Source: Fictibacillus gelatini DSM 15865 (lineage in GTDB: Bacteria; Bacillota; Bacilli; Bacillales; Fictibacillaceae). From it: a DNA stretch of 64,000 nt. Both the position numbers and the translations under genes were made by a program. Within the stretch, counting starts at the first letter, position 1, and each line of letters begins with the position of its first letter. The notes under the pieces were generated by a model. The model made no database searches and had not been told where the DNA came from. It worked only from the letters and a program-made list of their open reading frames with translations. The stretch spans positions 1 to 64,000 of the forward strand of contig NZ_AUMP01000024.1 of assembly GCF_000430745.1 (NCBI RefSeq), given 5' to 3'. Below are positions 26,830 to 35,135 of the stretch, in pieces.

Positions 26830-27021
26830 ATGAATGATAACGAGTTTCAATCTATCATGGAAGATGAAAAAAGCAAACTAGACCTTATCAATCGGGAAGC
26901 ATGGAAATACGAGTCTTTTTATCGATACCAAGTGCCTTTTTCGATTAAATCTATTCAATCATTATTTATAATAAAATGGTTTCGGAAAAAGCAGCAATGT
27001 GTACCTTGTTGCAATTGTTAA
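26830..27021 (+). CDS. Small Cys-tailed protein in the arsenic island
   Basis: 63 residues with AAAGGAGAG before the ATG, 21 bases after arsI and before the shared terminator, so co-transcribed with it. The first two thirds are charged and amphipathic; the last seven residues are CVPCCNC, four Cys in a cluster. No known family comes to mind. Binding or handing over of a metalloid is a guess from the tail and the neighbours. Confidence 0.65.
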   Translation: MNDNEFQSIMEDEKSKLDLINREAWKYESFYRYQVPFSIKSIQSLFIIKWFRKKQQCVPCCNC

Positions 27022-27025
27022 CTTA

Positions 27026-27053
27026 AAAAGCCAACACTTTTGTTGGCTTTTAT
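27026..27053 (+). terminator. Terminator of the arsI transcript
   Basis: AAAAGCCAACA and TGTTGGCTTTT around CTTT, then Us. Confidence 0.85.
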
Positions 27054-27089
27054 ATTCTCTAAAAGAAGTGGACTTGAATTTCCCACTTC

Positions 27090-27253
27090 GGCTTAATAGA
27101 AGATTGCCAACTTTATATCAAATTTTTTTCAAAAGGTTGAACGATGGACACATTGAATGTGAAGAAATAAGTGAACCTCAAAATGCCTGTTTAAGAGAAG
27201 TCGAGGAACAAACGGGCTTAAAAAGGGAATACATAAATAACAGGTTCAACTGA
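27090..27253 (+). pseudogene. Remnant of a Nudix hydrolase gene
   Basis: The frame ends ACLREVEEQTGLKREYINNR, matching the second half of a Nudix box (REVxEExTGL). The spacing before it is two residues too long, and there is no start codon with a binding site or remaining protein. A decayed ATATCAAATTTTTTTC dyad lies at 27115, like the ArsR sites. Confidence 0.5.
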
Positions 27254-27275
27254 CGTGTTTAAGTGCGTAATTTCA

Positions 27276-27299
27276 GCTGCCATAATTGGCGGCTTTTTT
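27276..27299 (+). terminator. Rho-independent terminator
   Basis: GCTGCCA-TAAT-TGGCGGC plus six Ts; same stem as at 6610 and 27768. Confidence 0.75.
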
Positions 27300-27368
27300 C
27301 GATTAAGAAGGATTAAAAATCAAACAGGAAGAATAAGTAAACTAAAATAGATTTTTTAGGAGGCCACA

Positions 27369-27728
27369 ATGAAAAAACTTTTATTATTTTTAATTCTTCT
27401 TGTTTTAGCGGGGTGTAATGAAAAATACATTTTTCTTTCTGGTGATGGCGATCACTGGAAAGGGGAATACTCTGCAAACATCGAAGGGGATCGTGAAGAT
27501 GGTAAATACACTTTTCGGTTTAAACACGGTGGAAGTGATACAAGGTTTAGAAAGCTAAACATCGTGATTAATAATGGTGAAACGGTCTTGAAAAAAAGTG
27601 ATTATAAAGGAGCAACCGTTAAAATTCCCTCTTCTTGTTCTGGGTGTTCCGTAACTGATGATGAAAAATCTATTGAGGTTACCATTAAATGGGGAGATCA
27701 CAATGAAGAAACCTTTTATTTAAAATAA
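27369..27728 (+). CDS. Small secreted lipoprotein, unknown function
   Basis: 119 residues. The signal peptide MKKLLLFLILLVLAGC has a clean lipobox with lipidated Cys16. The rest is mainly beta-strand, with FRKLNIVINNGETVLKKSDY and a CSGC pair near residue 93. AGGAGG precedes the ATG. No function assigned; a terminator lies 40 bases on. Confidence 0.75.
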   Translation: MKKLLLFLILLVLAGCNEKYIFLSGDGDHWKGEYSANIEGDREDGKYTFRFKHGGSDTRFRKLNIVINNGETVLKKSDYKGATVKIPSSCSGCSVTDDEKSIEVTIKWGDHNEETFYLK

Positions 27729-27767
27729 CTTCTTAAACCAAACGTGTGCAAGTCCTTTAATTTTTCA

Positions 27768-27793
27768 GCTGCCATAATTGGCGGCTTTTTTTA
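27768..27793 (+). terminator. Rho-independent terminator
   Basis: GCTGCCA-TAAT-TGGCGGC plus seven Ts after the lipoprotein gene. Confidence 0.8.
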
Positions 27794-27940
27794 TAGCTAA
27801 CGAGGTGATATGGATTGATCCAGGCGAGTTTAAAGAAATGAGGCAACCAATCAAGCCTATTCGTTGCCTCAAAAAAATAGATGAAACGAGCTGCTAATCA
27901 AATTAAATCTTCAAGAGAAGGCCCTAACTCCGAATCCTCC

Positions 27941-28312
27941 TTACTTAAGCTGTTCGTTCAACACGCTATCTTCTAAAACAGAAAATTTATCTCCGTATAC
28001 TTTCGTTAAATGTTTTTCACCCCATGCACATAGTGAATGTAAGATATCTTCTAAGCTTCGTCCATATTCACTAAGCTCGTATTCAACTTTTGGTGGAACT
28101 TGATTGTACACGATTCGATTGATGACCCCGTCCTCCTCAAGTTCGCGCAACTGTTGGGTCAGCATTTTTTGCGTGATATTTGGCATAAGGCGCTTTAATT
28201 CGCTTGTTCGTTTTTTTCCGTGAATCAAATGGCAAAGAATCACACATTTCCACTTTCCACCTATGACTTCTAATGTCGCTTCAACAGAGATATTGTATTT
28301 CTTTTTCTGCAT
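27941..28312 (-). CDS. ytcD: HxlR family regulator (YtcD-like)
   Basis: 123 residues, HxlR winged helix: EVIGGKWKCVILCHLIHGKKR at about 15-35, MLTQQLRELEEDGVI and YELSEYGRSLEDIL. It diverges from an MFS gene followed by an aldo/keto reductase gene, the order of B. subtilis ytcD-ytbD-ytbE. Two 15-base near-repeats in the shared intergenic region are likely its operators. Confidence 0.85.
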   Translation of the reverse strand: MQKKKYNISVEATLEVIGGKWKCVILCHLIHGKKRTSELKRLMPNITQKMLTQQLRELEEDGVINRIVYNQVPPKVEYELSEYGRSLEDILHSLCAWGEKHLTKVYGDKFSVLEDSVLNEQLK

Positions 28313-28345
28313 CTTTGTCCTCCTCTATCCTATAGGCACTAAAAA

Positions 28346-28379
28346 GTACCTATATTACTTTTGGGTAACTATATAACTT
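28346..28379. promoter_or_regulatory. Tandem operator-like repeats between ytcD and ytbD
   Basis: GTACCTATATTACTT (28346-28360) and GTAACTATATAACTT (28365-28379) differ at two positions, 19 bases apart, each nearly palindromic. An outer AAAAGTAC/GTACTTTT pair (28342, 28388) frames them. Confidence 0.55.
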
Positions 28380-28519
28380 TAAAGTGCGTACTTTTCTTTA
28401 TGGGTGATATATCTCATAATAACATTTGCCGGCCGGTTCATACTATACTTTCTTTTAAAATTTATTATTCGCTAAAAAGAAAGTTTCCATTTATGTAACA
28501 GAAATAAGGAGGAGATACT

Positions 28520-29716
28520 GTGGATCTAAGTAAAAAGCAAAGCATGTTCGCTTTGCTTGCCCTGGCAGTAAGTGCTTTTGCAATCGGGACGACTGAATTC
28601 ATCAGCGTCGGATTACTGCCTCTTATTGCAAAGGATTTAAGCATTCCGATGACCACGGCAGGGTTAACGGTTTCTTTATATGCCTTAGGGGTAACATTTG
28701 GAGCTCCTATTTTGACATCTTTGACATCGAGAATGCCAAGTAAGACGTTGTTGCTTTGGATTATGATTGTCTTTATTATTGGCAATACTCTTGCCGCTAT
28801 TTCTACGACAATCGCGTTATTGCTTGTTGCACGTGTGATCTCAGCATTTTCACACGGTGTCTTCATGTCAATCGGATCGACAATCGCTGCCGATTTAGTT
28901 CCGGAAAATCGCAGGGCCAGTGCGATTTCCATTATGTTTTCCGGTCTTACAGTTGCTACGGTAACTGGTGTTCCATTTGGCACTTTTATTGGCCAGCAGC
29001 TAGGTTGGAGAACAGCCTTTATTACTATTGTTCTCATTGGTATCATTGCCTTCATTGCAAATAGCATTCTTGTACCATCTAATTTGCGAAAAGGAGTCAA
29101 AACAACCTTTCGTGATCAGCTTCAACTTGTGACAAATGGCCGGTTATTGCTTTTATTCATTATTACAGCATTAGGTTATGGCGGAACATTTGTCGTGTTT
29201 ACCTTCTTATCACCATTGCTACAAGATATCACCGGGTTTAAAGAAGGAACTGTCGCTGCCATTTTATTAGCTTATGGAATAATGATTGCGATCGGAAATA
29301 TGGTTGGTGGAAAGCTATCGAATCAAAATCCAATACGCGCATTGTTTTATATGTTTATTGTCCAGGCAGTTGTCTTATTTATTTTGATGTTTACAGCACC
29401 ATTTAAAATGGCCGGATTACTAACGATTCTTTTGATGGGGCTGTTAGCTTTTATGAATGTGCCAGGCTTGCAAGTTTATGTTGTGATGCTGGCAGAGCGC
29501 TATGTTCCTGGTGCGGTTAATGTAGCATCGGCCATAAATATTGCTGCATTTAATGCCGGGATTGCAATAGGTTCTTATTTAGGCGGTCTTATTACAGACT
29601 CTATCGGACTTATTCATACGTCATGGATTGGAGCACTTATGGTTTTAGTGGCTGCAGCTTTAACTGGATGTAGCAGAGCTTTGGAACGAAAAGATCAAGT
29701 AAGTAAAGCATCTTAA
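28520..29716 (+). CDS. ytbD: MFS transporter (YtbD-like, DHA1)
   Basis: 398 residues with 12 membrane spans. The start AFAIGTTEFISVGLLPLIA is typical of the AraJ/YdhP/YtbD group of sugar or drug exporters. The GTG at 28520 is preceded by AGGAGGAG. It is divergent from the HxlR gene and followed by ytbE. Confidence 0.87.
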   Translation: MDLSKKQSMFALLALAVSAFAIGTTEFISVGLLPLIAKDLSIPMTTAGLTVSLYALGVTFGAPILTSLTSRMPSKTLLLWIMIVFIIGNTLAAISTTIALLLVARVISAFSHGVFMSIGSTIAADLVPENRRASAISIMFSGLTVATVTGVPFGTFIGQQLGWRTAFITIVLIGIIAFIANSILVPSNLRKGVKTTFRDQLQLVTNGRLLLLFIITALGYGGTFVVFTFLSPLLQDITGFKEGTVAAILLAYGIMIAIGNMVGGKLSNQNPIRALFYMFIVQAVVLFILMFTAPFKMAGLLTILLMGLLAFMNVPGLQVYVVMLAERYVPGAVNVASAINIAAFNAGIAIGSYLGGLITDSIGLIHTSWIGALMVLVAAALTGCSRALERKDQVSKAS

Positions 29717-29735
29717 AATTTTGGAGGTATTAAAA

Positions 29736-30581
29736 ATGACGGCTAAAAATTTACAAGATACAACAACTTTGCATAATGGTGTGAAAATGCCCTGGTTTGG
29801 AATTGGAGTTTTTAAAGTCGAAGAGGGTCCGGAATTAGTAAACGCGGTAAAAACAGCTATTAAACATGGATACCGGAGTGTGGATACAGCGGCGATTTAT
29901 GAGAATGAAGAGGGCGTTGGTAAAGGAATCCAAGAAGGCTTAAAAGAAGCAGGTATTTCAAGAGAAGAGCTATTCGTTACTTCAAAGGTTTGGAACGCGG
30001 ATTTAGGATATGAATCAACGATTGCCGCTTATGAAACAAGCTTAAAGAAACTTGGCTTAGAATATTTAGATTTATATTTGATTCATTGGCCGGTTGAAGG
30101 AAAATATAAGGATGCTTGGAGAGCGTTAGAAACTCTTTATAAAGAAGGCCGGGTAAAAGCAATTGGTGTAAGTAATTTTCAAATTCATCATTTGGAAGAC
30201 GTAATGAAGGATGCCGAAATTAAGCCGATGATCAATCAAGTAGAATATCATCCTCGATTAACTCAAAAAGAGCTGCAAGCATTTTGCCAGGACAACGGCA
30301 TTCAACTTGAAGCATGGTCACCATTAATGCAAGGCCAGTTGCTAGACAACGAAGTTTTACAGGAAATTGCGAACAAGCATAATAAATCGGTCGCTCAAAT
30401 TATTTTGCGTTGGGACTTGCAAAACGGGGTTGTTACAATTCCAAAATCAACAAAAGAGCATCGAATTGTTGAAAATGCAAATGTGTTTAATTTTGAACTG
30501 ACGAAAGAGGAAATGGAAACCATTGATGGATTAAATCAAAATCTTCGTGTTGGGCCAGACCCGGATCATTTTGATTTTTAA
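29736..30581 (+). CDS. ytbE: Aldo/keto reductase (YtbE-like)
   Basis: 281 residues. AKR signatures: GYRSVDTAAIYENEEGVG (about 42-59), the catalytic Asp/Tyr in that segment, Lys in TSKVWN and His in LIHWPVE. NADPH site IPKSTKEHRI near the end. Reduces aldehydes or ketones. ATG 29736 follows TTGGAGG by eight bases and lies 20 bases after ytbD, an operon. Confidence 0.92.
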   Translation: MTAKNLQDTTTLHNGVKMPWFGIGVFKVEEGPELVNAVKTAIKHGYRSVDTAAIYENEEGVGKGIQEGLKEAGISREELFVTSKVWNADLGYESTIAAYETSLKKLGLEYLDLYLIHWPVEGKYKDAWRALETLYKEGRVKAIGVSNFQIHHLEDVMKDAEIKPMINQVEYHPRLTQKELQAFCQDNGIQLEAWSPLMQGQLLDNEVLQEIANKHNKSVAQIILRWDLQNGVVTIPKSTKEHRIVENANVFNFELTKEEMETIDGLNQNLRVGPDPDHFDF

Positions 30582-30632
30582 ATGTAAAAAATTCGAGTTC
30601 TCAGAGTGTAGAGAAAGGGGGATTGTATTTCT

Positions 30633-30661
30633 GGAAGCATTTTTGCGATGCTTCCTTTTTT
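30633..30661 (+). terminator. Terminator of the ytbD-ytbE transcript
   Basis: GGAAGCAT and ATGCTTCC around a 7-base loop, then six Ts. Confidence 0.85.
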
Positions 30662-30678
30662 GTTGCGCTAATGGGGCA

Positions 30679-31055
30679 GGCTAGTCCCCTTTTAGCTAAT
30701 TTTCGCCTGTAAAAAAGATAAGAAGACAGCACCAAAAATAGGATCAAACTTCTCCAGTGTGGTGCTTTTTTATGGCGTTTGGACAATAAACAGTTGATTT
30801 CCGATAATAAATAGATTCCATCGGACAATAAATGGCCTCAGTCGGACAATAACCTCTTACTTATTGTCAAAAAGTAAGAGGTTATTGTCTAAATCGGATG
30901 ATTTATTGTCCCAAAAAGAGCATTTATTGTCCGAGAACAAAATAATTTTAGATTTGTGATCGTTTTTCCTCATTTCACAGATCGAACGAGGAGTTCTTAA
31001 AATAACGAATGTTCGATTACTGAAATCCAAACTATTTTCTAGAAGGGGCAGGTTA
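30679..31055 (+). mobile_element. MITE-like element with 21-bp-phased boxes, copy 2
   Basis: About 377 bases, same orientation as copy 1, with diverged ends (GGCTAGTCCCC left, AAGGGGCAGGTTAG right). GACAATAA-type boxes start at 30782, 30803, 30824 and 30845; TTATTGTC at 30861, 30882, 30903 and 30924. The centre is shorter than in copy 1 and holds a perfect 16-base inverted repeat (30845-30860 and 30874-30889). Confidence 0.78.
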
Positions 31056-31173
31056 GCTATAGAAAAGAAACTTAAAGAAAAATTGCCTTTTCAAAAAAGG
31101 AACAGCCATCGACATAGCGAATAATAGTTTAGTCAGCACAGGGACTACTCGTAGGAGGAGGAAAACTGAAAGC

Positions 31174-31380
31174 ATGATTAGAGAGGCTGCAACCACAGAT
31201 AGTAAGGATTTAGCGCTTCTAATGGGAGAGTTAGGTTATCCGACAAATCCTGATGATATTTAACTATTAAGATATCCCGGCGAAAGAGCAAGGAAGTTTT
31301 CCAAATGAGTATGAATTTTTATATAAGGTTGATGCTAATAAATAAATGGAACATGAATTATTCCTGGCCGTCAGCTGATT
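31174..31380 (+). pseudogene. Remnant of a GNAT acetyltransferase gene and further debris
   Basis: ATG 31174 with an AGGAGGAGG site starts MIREAATTDSKDLALLMGE, a typical GNAT N-terminus, but stops after 29 codons. Downstream, a different frame reads IPAKEQGSFPNEYEFLYKVD to a stop, like another gene's end. No acetyl-CoA motif remains. Confidence 0.5.
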
Positions 31381-31405
31381 GAAATAGTGGAGAGAGGGTG
31401 TTCTG

Positions 31406-31993
31406 ATGACAGATAGCAGAAAAAGTCGTAAGGTTGATGGATTTATAAAAAAATCCAAAAAGTGGAAAGAAGAATTTGAGGCGTTAAGAAATATCGTTCT
31501 TGATTGTGGCCTGACCGAAGATATTAAGTGGATGCATCCTTGTTACATGTATGAGGGCAAAAATATCGTTTTAATTCATGGGTTTAAAGAATATTGCGCG
31601 TTTCTGTTTCACAAAGGCGCTTTGTTGAAGGATCCCCATGGAATTCTAGTCCAACAAACGGAGAATGTGCAGGCGGCGCGCCAGATTCGGTTTACCAATG
31701 TTCAAGAAATAGTTGAAATGGAACCCATTTTGAAAGCCTATATTTATGAAGCTATTGAAGTTGAAAAGGCAGGTTTGGAAGTGAAAAAGAATACAGAATG
31801 GATCATTCCTGAAGAACTTGAAACTAAATTCGAGGAAATTCCTGCCTTAAAAACGGCTTTTGAAGCGTTGACGCCGGGACGGCAAAGAGCATACATTCTT
31901 CATTTTTCGGGGGCGAAACAATCCAAAACCCGACAGTCAAGGATTGAAAAATGTATGGAGAAAATTCTTGCTGGAAAGGGATTAAATGATTAG
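31406..31993 (+). CDS. YdeI/YdhG-like DUF1801 protein
   Basis: 195 residues. The N-terminal domain is DUF1801-like (DIKWMHPCYMYEGKNIVLIHGFKEYCAF at about 39-66, split here by name only), and the C-terminus has the TPGRQRAYILHFSGAKQSKT segment typical of the YdeI/OmdA family. Function unknown; the family is common in Bacillus. A terminator lies 38 bases on. Confidence 0.78.
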   Translation: MTDSRKSRKVDGFIKKSKKWKEEFEALRNIVLDCGLTEDIKWMHPCYMYEGKNIVLIHGFKEYCAFLFHKGALLKDPHGILVQQTENVQAARQIRFTNVQEIVEMEPILKAYIYEAIEVEKAGLEVKKNTEWIIPEELETKFEEIPALKTAFEALTPGRQRAYILHFSGAKQSKTRQSRIEKCMEKILAGKGLND

Positions 31994-32030
31994 TATATTC
32001 GAGGTCATTAAGAAAATACTGACACAAAAG

Positions 32031-32068
32031 TGTACCTTTGGCTTTTTGCTAAAAAGGTACATTTTTTT
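32031..32068 (+). terminator. Terminator after the YdeI-like gene
   Basis: TGTACCTTT and AAAGGTACA around 13 bases, then seven Ts. Confidence 0.8.
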
Positions 32069-32166
32069 AATCTAACGGGTTCAAGTTATGTCGTCCTGGT
32101 TTGCTACTAATAGAATCGTTTCAATCATATTCTTATAAAAGAAAACAATGAAAGGGTGTAAAGTGG

Positions 32167-33585
32167 TTGATAAAAGTGAAAGTTCGGCTGCAGCCCATTG
32201 TTAGTCAGATCAATTTGCCCACTGTTTTGAAAACAACTATACTTCCGGGCGATTCAATTGAAAGATTATTTATTGCAACACAGGTAGGAGAGATTTTTTA
32301 CATAGGAAACGGAAGTGTAAGGACCTTTTTAGATATTCGCCCGCGAATCATCAAACTAGGCACTTCTGAACCAGGTGTTTCTAGTGGCGGATACGATGAA
32401 AGGGGATTGCTGGGCCTGGCGTTTCATCCAGCATTTTATTATAACGGTCTGTTTTATCTTCATTATTCTGTAGCGGGAACACAGGGTCCCGGTGCTCTTT
32501 CTGAACATTTTAAGCCTGACCCGTGTGATCCGAGAACATTAAACATGAGGTGGACAAATAGAGAAACTCACTATGACCATATTGATACCGTTGAAGAATG
32601 GATGTTACAAGCCAATGGCCAGCCTCAAAAACGGAGGACATTGCTTAACATAATAAGGCCATTTTTTAATCATAATGGTGTCAATAGCTTAAACTTTTCA
32701 CCTGAAACGGGAAAACTTATTTTCACAACCGGAGATGGGGGATCAGGATATGATCCATTTAATTTAAGTCAGGATGATATGGAAATCGCAGGCAAAATCA
32801 TTGAAATAGATGTAGAAAAGAATACATTTATCGATAATCCTTCTGTAGTCACACGTTTTCATGAACTCCCCGAGCCTATCCAGGAAACGCTTACGGTCAT
32901 TGCCAAAGGGGTACGGAATATACCTGGCATTTCATTTCAAAGGTTTTATCATCAATACATCAAATATGTGGGAATAGTCGGACAAGATTTGGAAGAGTCG
33001 ATTTTTTCATTTATACATTATCAACCAATCCCGGTTCCTCGGCTTATTCGAGAATATTCAACAGGATCTAACGAAAGATTGGTTAACTTTGGCTGGCGAG
33101 GCTGGGAAGGTTCTTTTCCTACTTCGTTTATAAGGGGCTGCTCTTCAAATCCGGCTTTGGATGAGAAAACTATTGCCTATTATGATGAGGCGGTAAACAC
33201 TTCAGCGAGGCGTCTTCAGCCTTTAACCAGTTATTTTCATAAAGATCAAAGACCCGATAAGTTTGGCGGAACTGCACTTACAGGAGTGCAGGCTTATATG
33301 GGGAATAGCATCCCCGATTTAGCGGGAAGTGTTGTGTTTACCGATTTTGCCCGGAAGGAATCCGGACCTCCTGTTCGAGGAGTTTTAGCTTATACGAGGG
33401 CAAGTGCAGATGGTCAGCGAAACGATTATAGTATGATTGAAACCGATGATCACTTTGGATCCGGGTCCGCTTATTATGTTAGTTTGGGAACGAATCTGGA
33501 TCAAACCAGGCTATATTTAGGAGTTTATGGCTCTATGAAAGTGACTGATTTCAATCAAGGTACTGTTTTTGAAATTGTTCCATGA
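32167..33585 (+). CDS. PQQ-dependent sugar dehydrogenase family protein (GSDH/YliI-like)
   Basis: 472 residues of the six-bladed propeller glucose/sorbosone dehydrogenase family. GLLGLAFHPAFYYNGLFYLHYS at about 80-101 and HNGVNSLNFSPETGKLIFTT are the family blocks; the latter carries the usual His. There is no signal peptide, which is unusual for a PQQ enzyme, so cofactor use is doubtful. The start is TTG at 32167 behind AAAGGGTG. Monocistronic by context. Confidence 0.78.
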   Translation: MIKVKVRLQPIVSQINLPTVLKTTILPGDSIERLFIATQVGEIFYIGNGSVRTFLDIRPRIIKLGTSEPGVSSGGYDERGLLGLAFHPAFYYNGLFYLHYSVAGTQGPGALSEHFKPDPCDPRTLNMRWTNRETHYDHIDTVEEWMLQANGQPQKRRTLLNIIRPFFNHNGVNSLNFSPETGKLIFTTGDGGSGYDPFNLSQDDMEIAGKIIEIDVEKNTFIDNPSVVTRFHELPEPIQETLTVIAKGVRNIPGISFQRFYHQYIKYVGIVGQDLEESIFSFIHYQPIPVPRLIREYSTGSNERLVNFGWRGWEGSFPTSFIRGCSSNPALDEKTIAYYDEAVNTSARRLQPLTSYFHKDQRPDKFGGTALTGVQAYMGNSIPDLAGSVVFTDFARKESGPPVRGVLAYTRASADGQRNDYSMIETDDHFGSGSAYYVSLGTNLDQTRLYLGVYGSMKVTDFNQGTVFEIVP

Positions 33586-33755
33586 ATGATACAATGCATT
33601 GACAAGACATAGGCATGATCCATTCTTCTTTCGGTCATGGCAATGTCCAATTGCTTTCTCTTTTGCTGCGGATCAAGCATAATAAAAAACAATATAGAAG
33701 CCTTTCTCTATTTTTTAATGATTGAGGTGAACGATGAAGAGAGGGAGCGTTCCAA

Positions 33756-34589
33756 ATGGGGATTGAAATAAAAGAAATACTCGCAAAGAAAATCCTTACT
33801 GAAGCAAAGGGCTATTTGGATGTTGGATTTACTCATTCGCTAAATCCGTATAGCGGTTGTGCATTTTCTTGCATGTATTGTTATGTGAGAGAAATGCCAA
33901 TTCAACGATTCAAGGAAATTCCGTGGGGAGAATGGGTGGACATAAAGACAAACGCAGCAGAAAATTACCAAAAAGAAATGATAAAACTTCGCAAGAAAAA
34001 GAATCCTATAAACATCTTTATGTCTTCGGCAACAGACCCTTATCAGCCAATTGAACGGAAAGCAAACATTACACGAGGGATATTAGAAGAAATGATTGAA
34101 ACACCGCCTGATTTTCTTCAAATCCAAACACGAGGCCCACTTATTACAAGAGATATTGACTTGTTAGTAAAATTAAAAGAAACATGCGATGTCCTTGTAT
34201 CCATAACGGTAGAAACAGACAGGGAAGATATCAAGCGGATATTTGCTCCATATGCGCCTGGAATTAAATTACGGACAAAAGCCTTAAAGGAAGTTCATGA
34301 TGCAGGAATACCAACCCAGGCTTCAATTTCTCCGGTTCTGCCATTTACCCCTGATTTCCCAAAAATATTGGATGGAATCGTAGACCATATTTGGATTGAT
34401 ACGTTAAACATTGGTGATGGCTTAATGGGTAAACGTTCAGAGAGATTAGGAATGCCGCAATTATTCCAAGAACACGGGCTATCCCGGTGGTATCAAAAAG
34501 AAATCCATGTAAAGGTGGAAAACTATTTTAACAAGTATTTTCCTCGTGAAATGATTCGCGTCTCTAAAAATGAGGCTTTCCCAGGATAA
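33756..34589 (+). CDS. Radical SAM protein, SPL-like (Rv2578c type)
   Basis: 277 residues. The [4Fe-4S] motif is CAFSCMYC (Cys35, Cys39, Cys42), the CxxxCxxC of radical SAM enzymes, preceded by FTHSLNPYSGC as in spore photoproduct lyase-like proteins of the Rv2578c group. It is shorter than SplB and lacks its Cys141-like context, so another repair or modification role is likely. Not obviously in an operon. Confidence 0.83.
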   Translation: MGIEIKEILAKKILTEAKGYLDVGFTHSLNPYSGCAFSCMYCYVREMPIQRFKEIPWGEWVDIKTNAAENYQKEMIKLRKKKNPINIFMSSATDPYQPIERKANITRGILEEMIETPPDFLQIQTRGPLITRDIDLLVKLKETCDVLVSITVETDREDIKRIFAPYAPGIKLRTKALKEVHDAGIPTQASISPVLPFTPDFPKILDGIVDHIWIDTLNIGDGLMGKRSERLGMPQLFQEHGLSRWYQKEIHVKVENYFNKYFPREMIRVSKNEAFPG

Positions 34590-34683
34590 AAAGATTAATT
34601 TTTAAAAGCCCCGATTCGGCGACTTTTTTATGGCGGTAACGGGACAGAATGAACATGATGAATGGTAAAATGAAAAAATATAA

Positions 34684-35090
34684 ACTAGTGCCCCTTCTAG
34701 AAAAAAGTTTGGATTTCAATAATAGAACTCCCCGTGAGATCTGTGAAATGAGGAAAAACGATCACAAATTGTTACATCATTTAAAATGATTTCGTTCTCG
34801 GACAATAAGTGCTTTTATTTGGACAATAAATCATCCAGTTTAGACAATAAAATTTTACTTTTGGACAATAAGTAAAAAATAGACTCATTTTATTGTCCGA
34901 CTGAGGCCCATTTATTGTCCGATGGATTCGATTTATTGTCGGAAATCAACTGTTTATTGTCCAAATGCCATGAAAATAGCACCACTACTGGAGAAGTTTG
35001 ATGTGTTTTTTGCTTCCATCTTCTTATCTTTTTTACAGGTGAAAATTGATTCTTGAAAATAAGATCTTTCTTAGCTGAAGGGGCACTAGT
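34684..35090 (-). mobile_element. MITE-like element with 21-bp-phased boxes, copy 3
   Basis: 407 bases in the opposite orientation to copies 1 and 2, with intact ends ACTAGTGCCCCTT and AAGGGGCACTAGT. GACAATAA at 34801, 34822, 34843, 34864; TTATTGTC at 34890, 34912, 34933, 34954 (one 22-base step because of an extra G). It ends 45 bases before the alkylation-repair gene and so may supply or disturb its promoter. Confidence 0.82.
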
Positions 35091-35135
35091 TGCTTTCAAT
35101 GGGGTCTATATATTAAAAAAGGAAGTGCAAAAACT

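Noticed and set aside
6610-27793. GCTGCCA/TGGCGGC hairpins at 6610, 27276 and 27768 as a mobile repeat
   Set aside because: Each lies right after a gene or remnant and has a U-run; they act as plain terminators, though two share flanking bases by local duplication.
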